The notes under the pieces: generated by a model
What the model was told of the DNA's origin: nothing
Database searches by the model: none
Seen by the model: only the letters and a program-made list of their open reading frames with translations
Position numbers and translations under genes: made by a program
In this document: positions 1-8,619 of the stretch, piece after piece
How positions within the stretch are numbered: the stretch's first letter is position 1
Layout: each line of letters begins with the position of its first letter
NCBI RefSeq assembly: GCF_001510715.1
Contig: NZ_LMTJ01000013.1
Span: 1-64,000 of the forward strand
Reading direction: 5' to 3'
Length of the DNA: 64,000 nt
DNA from: Bacillus sp. FJAT-29814
Lineage (GTDB): Bacteria > Bacillota > Bacilli > Bacillales > Cytobacillaceae

Positions 1-80
1 ACTAACACCATTTATTAATAAATTTATTAATTGGTTGAAAAACATTATTGACACTTTTACACAAAAGAATGGACTTGACT

Positions 81-236
81 CCAATAGAGGTTATATGCGA
101 CCGAGATGGAAGAAGGGAATCGGACCGGGTAGCCAATAGAGGTTATTGGCGACCAAGATGGAAGAAAGGAAGCCAAACGGGTAGTCAATAGGTACCATTG
201 GATACCAAAATGGGAGAATAGCAGTGAAGTAAGTAG
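81..236. repeat. 52-bp tandem repeat, three units, upstream of flagellin
   Basis: Three head-to-tail units start at 81, 133 and 185, exactly 52 bp apart. Each begins with a short inverted repeat: CCAATA-5 nt-TATTGG is perfect in unit 2, the 3' arm is altered in unit 1, and unit 3 has a different loop around GGTACC. Each continues with a purine-rich stretch containing GATGGAAGAA or a variant. No open frame runs through them. They end about 185 bp before the hag start. Fifty-two bp is close to five helical turns, which suits an operator array; the GGA motifs could also be RNA-binding sites if the region is transcribed. Function is unknown. The rest of 1-422 shows only AT-rich DNA and a TTGACA at 47-52 without a convincing -10. 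Confidence 0.75.
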
Positions 237-358
237 CTAATCAATTTTATTTGGGTTGAGTGACTCCTCCTGTTCCTTCTAGGCATACTAGTAGAAAATT
301 CCTCCAAAGAAAAAATAATAAAAAATCCCTCACCACCCACTCTCCACTCCGCAAATAA

Positions 359-374
359 TGTCGTTACTTATTAG
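359..374 (+). promoter_or_regulatory. TGYCGTTA motif shared by hag, fliD and pilZ upstream regions
   Basis: TGTCGTTAC at 359-367 resembles TGCCGTTAA before fliD (10864) and TGCCGTTAC before pilZ (28776). In all three cases an A-rich CGMAAA-type stretch precedes it. It partly matches a sigma-D -10 (GCCGATAT), but no TAAA -35 lies at the right distance here. The assignment as a regulatory site is tentative. Confidence 0.3.
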
Positions 375-422
375 TAGCAAGGTAATAACAAAACTTTTGA
401 AAAACTAGGAGGAAAGAAAGAG

Positions 423-2027
423 ATGAGAATTAATCATAACATTTCCGCACTAAATGCTTACCACCAATTAAGTGCAAACTCAAATGCGGCATCAAAGAAC
501 TTAGAAAAATTATCTTCAGGTTTACGTATCAACCGAGCAGCTGACGATGCGACAGGTCTAGCAATCTCTGAAAAAATGAGAGCACAAATCCGCGGACTGG
601 ATCAGGCATCTCGCAACGCTCAAGACGGTATTTCCTTAATTCAAACAGCAGAGGGCGCAATGAACGAAACACACAGCATTCTTCAACGTGTTCGTGAGCT
701 TGCTAACCAAGCTGCCAACGGAACTTCGACAACTCAAGACAAACAAAACATCCAGACAGAAGTGAACCAACTCATCGATGAAATCGACCGCGTTGCTAAC
801 GATACAGAATTCAACAGCTTCAAGATCCTAAACGGCGATATCTCTAAAACTGCTAAATTTGCTCAATCTACAGGAGGAGCAGTTGCAAATGTTGTTGCTT
901 CTTCCACAGCAGCAGCTGGAACTACAACTGTAACGACTACTGGGCCTTTAGCTGCAGCGACTGCATCCATTTGGCAGACTGGCACATTAATGGATCACAA
1001 TGGTACGACTCCGGCAGCTGTAAGCGGTACAACAAAACTAACTAATCTGGGCGATGGCACTAGCAACTATGGTCTTCAAGTAGGAGATGAAATTTCGCTA
1101 TCCGCAGTTGTTGGCGGCGAGGTAAAGAATTCAGTTTATGTAGTAACAGCTGAAAGTACGCTAGATGACTTTATGGCATCGGTTAAAAACACATTAGGTG
1201 CAGCAGATGTTTCAGTAGATACAGCTGGCGGTGCTGCTACAGGAGACGTAGATGCATTGGGTCTTGATCAGCCAGCATCAGCGGCAAACTCCTTGGTAAT
1301 TACCGGACAATCAGGGGCTGCAAATGATATTAGTACAATCACGATCACAGCATCTTCGTCAGAAGGTATTGCTCGTTCTTCATTCAATCAAGAAATGAAC
1401 GGCGGAACGAATGAGGGGCTTGAACAAATCCAAGTAGCCGCTAACAAGGGTGACTTTATTGCTTCAGTTGATATCAATGGGGACGGTGCAGCAGGAAAAG
1501 GCGATGGCAAAATCGCAGTTCGTTCCAACTCTGTTGTTCAAGTTTCTAACCTGCAATTATCCTTTAACGACACTATTAATGCAGGCGATGTCTCTACGAT
1601 AACAGTAGGTTCAGCCAACAACACAGTTTCCATCCATGTAGGTGCCAACTCCGGACAGACATTAGAAATCGGTATCAACTCAATGGATTCAGTGGCTCTT
1701 GGTCTTAAAAAAGATGGTGTAAATATCTCGCTAATGAGTGAAGTTGGAGCTGAAAAAGCTTTAAATGTTTTGGATAAAGCGATCAGCACTGTTTCGTCTG
1801 AGCGTTCTAAACTAGGGGCTATCCAAAACCGGTTGGAGCATACCATCAACAGCCTTGGAACTTCATCTGAAAACTTAACGGCTGCTGAATCCCGTTTAAG
1901 AGATGTTGATATGGCAAATGAAATGATGCAATTTACGAAAAATAACATTCTTTCTCAAGCAGCTCAATCAATGCTTGCGCAAGCTAACCAACAGCCTCAA
2001 GGTGTGTTACAGCTTCTTCGTGGTTAA
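423..2027 (+). CDS. hag: Flagellin (filament protein)
   Basis: This is the major filament subunit, exported through the flagellar type III apparatus and polymerised at the cell surface. The N-terminal D0/D1 region (residues 1-140, starting MRINHNISALNAY) and the C-terminal D1/D0 region (about 440-534, ending LSQAAQ...GVLQLLRG) are canonical. Between them lies a variable, Ala/Thr/Gly-rich domain of about 300 residues. At 534 residues the protein is well above the ~300 of B. subtilis Hag, so the filament surface should carry an extra exposed domain. The start has an AGGAGG site about 8 nt upstream, and a hairpin terminator follows. Unlike B. subtilis, csrA and fliW are not next to it. Confidence 0.97.
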   Translation: MRINHNISALNAYHQLSANSNAASKNLEKLSSGLRINRAADDATGLAISEKMRAQIRGLDQASRNAQDGISLIQTAEGAMNETHSILQRVRELANQAANGTSTTQDKQNIQTEVNQLIDEIDRVANDTEFNSFKILNGDISKTAKFAQSTGGAVANVVASSTAAAGTTTVTTTGPLAAATASIWQTGTLMDHNGTTPAAVSGTTKLTNLGDGTSNYGLQVGDEISLSAVVGGEVKNSVYVVTAESTLDDFMASVKNTLGAADVSVDTAGGAATGDVDALGLDQPASAANSLVITGQSGAANDISTITITASSSEGIARSSFNQEMNGGTNEGLEQIQVAANKGDFIASVDINGDGAAGKGDGKIAVRSNSVVQVSNLQLSFNDTINAGDVSTITVGSANNTVSIHVGANSGQTLEIGINSMDSVALGLKKDGVNISLMSEVGAEKALNVLDKAISTVSSERSKLGAIQNRLEHTINSLGTSSENLTAAESRLRDVDMANEMMQFTKNNILSQAAQSMLAQANQQPQGVLQLLRG

Positions 2028-2047
2028 GAACTAGTTTTTTAAAATTG

Positions 2048-2081
2048 AAAAGAAGTCTCTTGAAAGAAGGGACTTCTTTTT
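2048..2081 (+). terminator. Terminator after hag
   Basis: AAAAGAAGTC at 2048-2057 pairs with GACTTCTTTT at 2071-2080, and the 3' arm runs into the T tract. It isolates hag as a single-gene unit. Confidence 0.85.
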
Positions 2082-2114
2082 AGGCTATCTATGAAAGATC
2101 AAGGAGGATAGGGT

Positions 2115-5100
2115 ATGCAAAAATTAAAGAAGAAGCTTTCTTGGTTGGTCCTGGCTGTTTTACTATTGCAGTTATTTTCGCCGATTACTTCCGCATTAGC
2201 CGCCAGTATCCCGACTGCACCAACAAATGTGCGCTTTACTCTCGATGGGATCGATAATGTGATTTTAAGATGGGACGCTGTTAGTGGAGCATCTGTTTAT
2301 CGAGTATATGAGATAAAAGGTGAAGAAAAAGTTCAATTAAGTCAAACTTCGAATCTAAATCGCTATTTTCCAAGTGTTGCAGCAGGGACTCATACCTATG
2401 CTGTGACAGCAGTTAATAGTACAGGAGAATCCCAGTTATCCGCAACAATAGACTTTGTGATTAAATATCCTGAAATGCAGCCGCCTAATGGAATAACATC
2501 AACTATTTATAACGGGAATGATGTTTCGTTAAAATGGAATGCTGTTGAGTATGCGAATGGCTATAAAATTTACGAAGTGAAAAATGGACAAAGGGAACTA
2601 CTTAGTACTTCGACCACGTTAAGCAAAACATTTTCCAATGTTTCAGAGGGGCAGCATGTATATGAATTAACCTCTTATAACGATAAGTATGGTGAATCAA
2701 ATACAAGCTCACTTGTGGTAAATGTGGTATATCCGATTATGTACGGACCTGAAGGCTTAACGTCTTTTATTTATGACATTAATAATACTACGCTAAGCTG
2801 GAAAGAGGTTCCTTTTGCCGCATCCTATAATATTTATAAAATAGTTAATGGTGAAAGGACATTTGTTGCCACTACGGTTAATATAAGACAATATATTTCG
2901 AACCTTACTGAGGGAGAAAATGTTTTTGAAGTTACTTCCTATAGCTCCAAATTTGGAGAATCGAAGGAAGGCAGCAAAATCAGTGTGCAAGTCGATTATC
3001 CAGAGATCCTTCCACCAGATCAGATCAATTCCTATTTCTATAATGGAAATGATTTATTTCTGTCATGGTCTTCCGTAAAATACGCAACAAATTATAAGAT
3101 TTATCAAATTAACGGTGATCAAAAGGAGCTCATTGCTACGACAACTAGTCGTTCCTACTATTTAAGTAATCTTCCTGAAGGGGATTATACGTATGAAATT
3201 GTTACAGTAAGCGACCGTTTTGGTGAATCGGCACCAAAGGCATATGATGTAACGGTTGATTTCCCTGAAATGCAGGCTCCTAGAGCTATCCTAAATATGG
3301 ATACAGCAAATAGTGCGATTATTAGCTGGTCTTCTGTACCATATGCTTCTGAATACGAGATTTATAAATTATTAGATGGCGAACCAATATTAATTGGCAC
3401 TACTACTAAAACTGGTTATTCCGTTAAAGATCTAGAACAGGGCAAACATGAGTATACAGTGGTAGCAAAATCCGACCGTTTCGGAAAATCATCCTACTCA
3501 AATGTTGTTGTGGCGGAGGTCGTGCCAGTATTACCAGCACCAGAAGCAAGTAAACCACAAGTAAAAGGCGACAAGATAAACCTCTCCTGGGAACCGGTGG
3601 AAAAAGCTGCTTCCTATAATGTCTATAAAGAAGTTAATGGCGAGCGAGTCCTTGTCGGAACAACAAAAGATCCAAACTACACAGTACCGACTCCAGAAGA
3701 AGAAGGCACTCACGAATATCTGATCGTCCCAGTCACTGAAGATGGCATCGAATCGATCGACTATGCAACTGTTACGGTTGATATCGAAAAAGCTTTCGAT
3801 GTTACACCGCCTGTTACCGCTGCTGAGACCAACCTAGAATGGTCAAAAGATGACGTGACTGTTACTCTTTCAGCAACTGACGACTTAAGCGGCGTCAAGA
3901 GTACCTATCATTCTATTAACGGAAACGATTTTGTTGAAGGGACAAGTGTCACTCTTGATAAACAAGGCGTGCACACGGTTTCCTTCTACAGCGTGGATAA
4001 CGCCGGAAACGTCGAAGAAGTGAAATCAGTCGATGTAAAGGTCGATAAGGAAGCACCGAAAACCGTTATTAATGCAAGTGCTTATTGGTATAACAAAGAT
4101 GTGAATGTTGAATTAACCGCAACGGATAACCTGTCCGGAGTGAAAACAACCTATTATTCTGTAAATGGTTCAGGATTTATAGAAGGTACAAGCTTTGCTC
4201 TTGAAGAAGAAGGCGTGCACAGCGTTTCATTTTATAGCGTTGACAATGTTGGCAACGTAGAAGAAGTGAGAACGGTTGAAGTTAAAATCGACAAGGAAGC
4301 ACCGAAAACGACTGCCAATACAACCGGTGACTGGTACAACCAGGATGTAGTTTTAGAACTTACTGCGGTAGATAATCTTTCTGGTGTCCATAGCACTTAC
4401 TATTCAGTAAACGGTTCTGACTTCCAGGAAGGCACCAGCATTGTGCTTGATAAAAAAGGCGTCAACACGATTACTTTTTATAGTATTGACAATGCCGGAA
4501 ATATTGAGGAAAAACAAACTGTTGAGTTTAAGGTTGATAAAACAGCCCCAACCACAGTTAGCAATGTTGAGGAAAAATGGTATAGTGATGCTGTAAATAT
4601 CGAACTTACAGCAACTGACGATTTGAGCGGCGTCAAAGCCACTTATTACTCTATAAATGGCTCTGAGTTTGCCGAAGGCACCAGCTTTGTGCTCGATCAA
4701 GAAGGCGTAAATCAAGTTACTTATTATAGTGTCGACAATGCCGGAAATATTGAAGAAAAACAAACGGTTGAGGTAAAGGTGGACAAAACAGCTCCAACAA
4801 CTGTTAGTAATATCGAGGAAAAATGGTATACGGATATAGTAAATGTCGAGCTTACTGCCACTGATGATTTAAGCGGCGTGAAAGCAACCTACTACTCTAT
4901 CAATGGCTCTGAGTTTGCCGAAGGCACTGGCTTTGTGCTCGATCAAGAAGGTGTAAATCAAGTTGCTTTTTATAGTGTCGACAACGCAGGAAATATAGAG
5001 GAAAAGCAAACCGTTGAGGTTAAAGTTGATAAAACCGCTCCAACAACAGTAACCAATGTCGAGGGAGCAAATGTTGAGCTTACAGCAACTGATGAGCTAA

Positions 5101-6047
5101 GCGGTGTTAAGGCAACTTACTACTCGATTAATGGATCCGAGTTTGCCGAAGGTACAAGCATTGTGCTCGATAGCGAGGGTGTCAACACGATTACTTTCTA
5201 TAGTGTCGATAATGCTGGAAACATTGAAGAAAAACATACAATTGAAGTGAAAACAGATAAAACTGCCCCAACAACCGTAAGCAATGTCGAGGACAAATGG
5301 TATACCGAAAAAGTGAATGTAGAGCTAACCGCAACCGATGATTTAAGCAACGTAGAAGCAACCTACTACTCTTTCAACGGTTCTGAGTTTGTCGAAGGCA
5401 CAAGCTTTGTTGTTGAAACAGAAGGCATCCATACGGTTTCCTTCTACAGCGTTGATACAGCAGGTAATGTTGAAGAGACCAAAACTGTAACAGTTAAAAT
5501 CGATAAAACTGCGCCGAAAATTACAGCTGATTTTGCAAAGGATTATGCCCTTGGAACTGTTTTGGACTTAAACTACCAAGCTTCTGACAATCTATCAGGC
5601 ATCAAAGAGTCTTTTGTGGAAGTCAATGGCGTCGTTAACACTACTGGCAAAGTGACGCTTGATAAACCAGGCGTTTATACGATTAAAATAACTGCTATCG
5701 ACAACGCTGGCTTAAAAACGACAATAACCAAAACGGTTTCCGTTTATATCAAAGCGACCATTGAAGTTTTACCAAAAGTAATCAATGGCAACAAAGGCGT
5801 GTTCACCGTTCAGGTATCGCTGCCTAAGTCAATTAGCTTTGCCAATGTCGATTTGTCAACAGCGGAAATAAATGGTGTTCAAGCGAACAACGATAGCAAA
5901 GGCTTAGAGAACCAAGCGAAAAAAGGCCAATTCAAATTCAACCGCGAAGATTTTGTTTGGGATGAGAAAGAAGAATATCTAGAGTTCCGCGCTATCGTTG
6001 ACGGTTATCTTGTCGTCGGAAGCACGACTGTGAAAGTGATTAAGTAA
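2115..6047 (+). CDS. Large secreted FnIII / OmpL47-like repeat protein
   Basis: A 1,310-residue exported protein. Residues 1-30 form a signal peptide (basic start, hydrophobic core, cleavage near ALAAS). Six fibronectin-III-like domains of about 88 residues follow (about 32-560), then seven OmpL47/Ig-like repeats of about 82 residues (about 565-1150) and one diverged eighth repeat, then a 70-90-residue C-terminal domain. Repeats carry the pattern LSGVKATYYSINGS...YSVDNAGN. Repeats 4 and 5 are nearly identical, and repeat 6 lacks six residues including the WY pair. No LPxTG, SLH or membrane anchor is visible. It starts 87 bp after hag with AAGGAGG upstream. Its position suggests a surface adhesin or a filament- or wall-associated protein, but no function is proven. 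Confidence 0.85.
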   Translation: MQKLKKKLSWLVLAVLLLQLFSPITSALAASIPTAPTNVRFTLDGIDNVILRWDAVSGASVYRVYEIKGEEKVQLSQTSNLNRYFPSVAAGTHTYAVTAVNSTGESQLSATIDFVIKYPEMQPPNGITSTIYNGNDVSLKWNAVEYANGYKIYEVKNGQRELLSTSTTLSKTFSNVSEGQHVYELTSYNDKYGESNTSSLVVNVVYPIMYGPEGLTSFIYDINNTTLSWKEVPFAASYNIYKIVNGERTFVATTVNIRQYISNLTEGENVFEVTSYSSKFGESKEGSKISVQVDYPEILPPDQINSYFYNGNDLFLSWSSVKYATNYKIYQINGDQKELIATTTSRSYYLSNLPEGDYTYEIVTVSDRFGESAPKAYDVTVDFPEMQAPRAILNMDTANSAIISWSSVPYASEYEIYKLLDGEPILIGTTTKTGYSVKDLEQGKHEYTVVAKSDRFGKSSYSNVVVAEVVPVLPAPEASKPQVKGDKINLSWEPVEKAASYNVYKEVNGERVLVGTTKDPNYTVPTPEEEGTHEYLIVPVTEDGIESIDYATVTVDIEKAFDVTPPVTAAETNLEWSKDDVTVTLSATDDLSGVKSTYHSINGNDFVEGTSVTLDKQGVHTVSFYSVDNAGNVEEVKSVDVKVDKEAPKTVINASAYWYNKDVNVELTATDNLSGVKTTYYSVNGSGFIEGTSFALEEEGVHSVSFYSVDNVGNVEEVRTVEVKIDKEAPKTTANTTGDWYNQDVVLELTAVDNLSGVHSTYYSVNGSDFQEGTSIVLDKKGVNTITFYSIDNAGNIEEKQTVEFKVDKTAPTTVSNVEEKWYSDAVNIELTATDDLSGVKATYYSINGSEFAEGTSFVLDQEGVNQVTYYSVDNAGNIEEKQTVEVKVDKTAPTTVSNIEEKWYTDIVNVELTATDDLSGVKATYYSINGSEFAEGTGFVLDQEGVNQVAFYSVDNAGNIEEKQTVEVKVDKTAPTTVTNVEGANVELTATDELSGVKATYYSINGSEFAEGTSIVLDSEGVNTITFYSVDNAGNIEEKHTIEVKTDKTAPTTVSNVEDKWYTEKVNVELTATDDLSNVEATYYSFNGSEFVEGTSFVVETEGIHTVSFYSVDTAGNVEETKTVTVKIDKTAPKITADFAKDYALGTVLDLNYQASDNLSGIKESFVEVNGVVNTTGKVTLDKPGVYTIKITAIDNAGLKTTITKTVSVYIKATIEVLPKVINGNKGVFTVQVSLPKSISFANVDLSTAEINGVQANNDSKGLENQAKKGQFKFNREDFVWDEKEEYLEFRAIVDGYLVVGSTTVKVIK

Positions 6048-6056
6048 AACTAATTC

Positions 6057-6099
6057 TTGAGGACAGATCCAGCCAAAGAGCTAAGAAACCTGTCCTCAA
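6057..6099 (+). terminator. Hairpin after the repeat protein
   Basis: TTGAGGACAG (6057-6066) pairs with CTGTCCTCAA (6090-6099), just past the stop codon. There is no T tract, so termination efficiency is uncertain. Confidence 0.45.
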
Positions 6100-6129
6100 C
6101 CCAGATAGAAACCTGTTTCACTAGAAAAA

Positions 6130-6177
6130 AATAAAGAGGTTGCCCCCAAGACGATGTCTTCAGAGGGGCAGCCTCTT
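6130..6177 (-). terminator. Terminator for the flagellar autolysin gene
   Basis: An arm at 6134-6146 (AAGAGG, TGCCCC) pairs with GGGGCAGCCTCTT at 6165-6177. Read on the minus strand it ends in TTTATTTTTTT, so it is a strong terminator for the minus-strand gene and may also act weakly on the plus strand. Confidence 0.8.
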
Positions 6178-6183
6178 CATAGA

Positions 6184-6855
6184 TTATGACCTTAACGTAT
6201 AGAAAAAGTTGTTTACGCCTTTCACCCAGTTGTTGTTCAATCCGGTTGGGTCGTTGGCAGCGCGTACGGGAGCATACTTGCCGCCAATTTTGGCGATGGT
6301 ATCAAAGCCTTTGTCCAGGTAATTTTTTCGCAGATTCCTGGCCATATCAAAAATACTTTCGGCAACAGAATCATAGTTTCGCAGGCCATTTTTGCCCATC
6401 ATCCCGGCGATATTATTTTTCTCATGAGCCGCTCGTGACGAGCCGTTTCCGGTCTCGTGCATCGCGATGGAGGCAAGCAGGTTCGGATTGATGTTATATT
6501 GCCGGCCGGCTTCGAGGAAACTCGCGCCCATGCCAGACAATTTACCTTTAAGAGTTGGGCCTAACTTATCAATCGAAACTTCGGAGAAATTCAAGGTCGC
6601 AGAAGTATTGCCATCCAGTAAATGCGTATAATCTTTTATCACGTTGGAAATCGTACTGTTTTTATCAACTAAATTTCCACTTCCGGAAGTCTCGGAAAAA
6701 TTCATAGACTGCTGATCTAATATAGCCTGCAGCATACTCGTAAACATATCACCTGTTGGAATTTGAGAGGTATTAATGCCGGTCAGGCTCTTTGAAATCG
6801 AAAACAAGGCCATATTTCTAAACCAATCTGTAGAAATCGGATTATAAGTCATCAT
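6184..6855 (-). CDS. Glucosaminidase-family flagellar autolysin (FlgJ C-terminal type)
   Basis: 223 residues. The C-terminal half (about 105-223) is a glucosaminidase/lysozyme-like domain (PF01832 type) with the catalytic glutamate at E134 in the motif AMHETGNGS, followed by NNIAGMMG. The first 100 residues are a low-complexity leader with no signal peptide. This is the architecture expected of a peptidoglycan hydrolase that clears the wall for the rod and is exported by the flagellar apparatus, comparable to the C-terminal half of FlgJ. A near-consensus sigma-D promoter precedes it, which ties it to the motility regulon. The start is ATG with CAGGAG 8 nt upstream. The exact cleaved bond cannot be told from sequence. 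Confidence 0.8.
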   Translation of the reverse strand: MMTYNPISTDWFRNMALFSISKSLTGINTSQIPTGDMFTSMLQAILDQQSMNFSETSGSGNLVDKNSTISNVIKDYTHLLDGNTSATLNFSEVSIDKLGPTLKGKLSGMGASFLEAGRQYNINPNLLASIAMHETGNGSSRAAHEKNNIAGMMGKNGLRNYDSVAESIFDMARNLRKNYLDKGFDTIAKIGGKYAPVRAANDPTGLNNNWVKGVNNFFYTLRS

Positions 6856-6894
6856 TCATACTCCTGTTAATTGAAATTATTCTTATATTACTTT

Positions 6895-6922
6895 ATATCG
6901 GCTAAAATGAAAATTTGATTAG
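6895..6922 (-). promoter_or_regulatory. Sigma-D promoter for the flagellar autolysin
   Basis: On the minus strand, CTAA (complement of 6919-6922) is followed after 16 nt by GCCGATAT (complement of 6895-6902), a perfect sigma-D -10. It lies about 40 bp upstream of the autolysin start. On the opposite strand TTGAAA (6871-6876) with TATATC 17 nt later may be a weak sigma-A promoter for fliK. Confidence 0.8.
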
Positions 6923-6981
6923 TTACTAGACTATTTTTATTTTGAAAAATAGGTACCTTTTGCTAGAAGGGAGCATCATTT

Positions 6982-8088
6982 GTGATTCCAGCTGCATCTA
7001 TGAGCACGACCAACCAAAAACTATCGGAGACAAGCAGCGACAAAAAAACGGAACAACCCAATGCCGGTGCGTTTTTCGAGTTGTTGAATCAGTTGAAAAA
7101 TGAGACAGGAACGAACACAGCCCAAGAGCTTTTATCAAACATAATGGCTGCTGAGCCGGACGCGAACATAGTAGACCAGGAAACCCTTCAGGAAGATGAA
7201 CAGCAAACGCGAGAAGACCTGCTGGGTTTTATCTTCAGCCAACCTGATAACCTGACAGAGCTTCAAACCAAAGCAGCGGCAGCTGAGGGCCAAGTTACAT
7301 TCATGCAAAAAGAAGACCCGAAAGTGGCTATGGAGGTTTTCAAGGTAAACGAAAAAATGGCACCGGAACAAGAAGCCCCGAATCAACAACCGGCCGTGGA
7401 AAGGTCCGGCGCCACCCATAAAGCTGTGACGGAACTTATAAAACCGGGGATGGAGACGCTAAACACGCAACCGCCAATCCAGGCGACGGAGTCGTTAAAC
7501 GCACAGCAGCTAGACCCGAAAACCGAGCCAGAATTTGATTTTCAGAGGCAGTTCAACGGAAAAGAGGTTATTTTTCAATCATTACATACGCCCGGACAGG
7601 AACCGGAGCTAACTTCCACTTCCCAATCATCGAAAATTACAAGGGAACAGTTTGTTACAGAGGTCATCGGGCTGTTGAAACATCATACAAAGTCCACCGA
7701 GTTGATGGAGGCGAAATTCTCTCTCACCCCGGAACACCTCGGCGAAATTGACGTAAAAATCACGATTCAAAAAGGGCAGGTCTTCGCTCAAATCACAGCC
7801 GAAACGGCCCATGGGAAAGAGATGCTCGAGTCGCAGGTGTCATTATTAAGAACCGCGTTGCAGCAGCAAGGGCTCCAGGTCGATAAAATCGAGATTGCCC
7901 AAAGCCAAAGCAGCGGACAAATGCTTCAAAGCAGTTTTTCCCAGCCGGAAGGAAGGTCAGGACAAGAGCAGCACCAGCAGCGTTTTACCAAAAAGAAGCC
8001 CAGTCGTGACGAGTTTTATCATAGCCATACCACAATTGATACGTACCTTCACAAAGGGTCCGAGACCAGCATCAACATTCTTGCATAA
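6982..8088 (+). CDS. fliK: Flagellar hook-length control protein FliK
   Basis: 368 residues. The N-terminal part is a Gln/Glu/Pro-rich variable ruler region. The C-terminal domain (about 225-310) matches Flg_hook, with LTPEHLGEIDVKI and repeated amphipathic segments. FliK measures the hook during assembly and switches export from hook to filament substrates by contacting FlhB. The start is GTG with AGAAGGGAG upstream. It is the first gene of fliK-flgD-flgE-fliM-fliN1. In B. subtilis this block sits inside the large fla/che operon after fliJ, so its separate position is a rearrangement. Confidence 0.9.
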   Translation: MIPAASMSTTNQKLSETSSDKKTEQPNAGAFFELLNQLKNETGTNTAQELLSNIMAAEPDANIVDQETLQEDEQQTREDLLGFIFSQPDNLTELQTKAAAAEGQVTFMQKEDPKVAMEVFKVNEKMAPEQEAPNQQPAVERSGATHKAVTELIKPGMETLNTQPPIQATESLNAQQLDPKTEPEFDFQRQFNGKEVIFQSLHTPGQEPELTSTSQSSKITREQFVTEVIGLLKHHTKSTELMEAKFSLTPEHLGEIDVKITIQKGQVFAQITAETAHGKEMLESQVSLLRTALQQQGLQVDKIEIAQSQSSGQMLQSSFSQPEGRSGQEQHQQRFTKKKPSRDEFYHSHTTIDTYLHKGSETSINILA

Positions 8089-8103
8089 AAGGAGATTAGC
8101 AAC

Positions 8104-8547
8104 GTGCCAACCATCGATACTCAAACCCGCATGCAGACAGCTGCCGGCATGACAAGCAAACAAACGAAGCCAACGAGCGATCCGTTAGGCAAGGATGTGT
8201 TTCTTAAGCTCCTTACCACCCAATTGAAAAATCAGGATCCAACTCAGCCGATGGAGGACCGGGAATTTATTGTCCAGTTAGCGCAATTCAGTATGCTTGA
8301 ACAAATGTCCAATCTGAATCAAGCCTTTAATCAATTCGCCCATTCGCAAACTGCCGACATCAGCCAGTATTCCCATATGATCAACAAGGAAGTGTCCTGG
8401 CTGAATTCCGATACCGGCCTGACAGAGGGTGGCCAGGTGAACGGGGTGATCAAGAAGGGGACTCAATTTTTCTACCAAATAAAAGACCAAGAGATTCCTG
8501 TAGAAACAATCGTTTCCGCAAAAGACACATCTTCGCAAAATGGATAA
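8104..8547 (+). CDS. flgD: Hook assembly scaffold protein FlgD
   Basis: 147 residues, close to the ~140 of B. subtilis FlgD. The conserved N-terminal core reads DPLGKDVFLKLLTTQLKNQD followed by PTQPMEDREFIVQLAQFS. FlgD caps the growing hook and is discarded later. The start is GTG, 15 nt after fliK, behind AAAGGAG. The C-terminal Ig-like part seen in proteobacterial FlgD is absent, as is usual in Bacillus. Confidence 0.93.
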   Translation: MPTIDTQTRMQTAAGMTSKQTKPTSDPLGKDVFLKLLTTQLKNQDPTQPMEDREFIVQLAQFSMLEQMSNLNQAFNQFAHSQTADISQYSHMINKEVSWLNSDTGLTEGGQVNGVIKKGTQFFYQIKDQEIPVETIVSAKDTSSQNG

Positions 8548-8619
8548 AGATAAAATATCGTTCCTGCAAAAAACAAAACAAAACTACTACCATAAAAATT
8601 TTACTCGGAGGTATGACAA

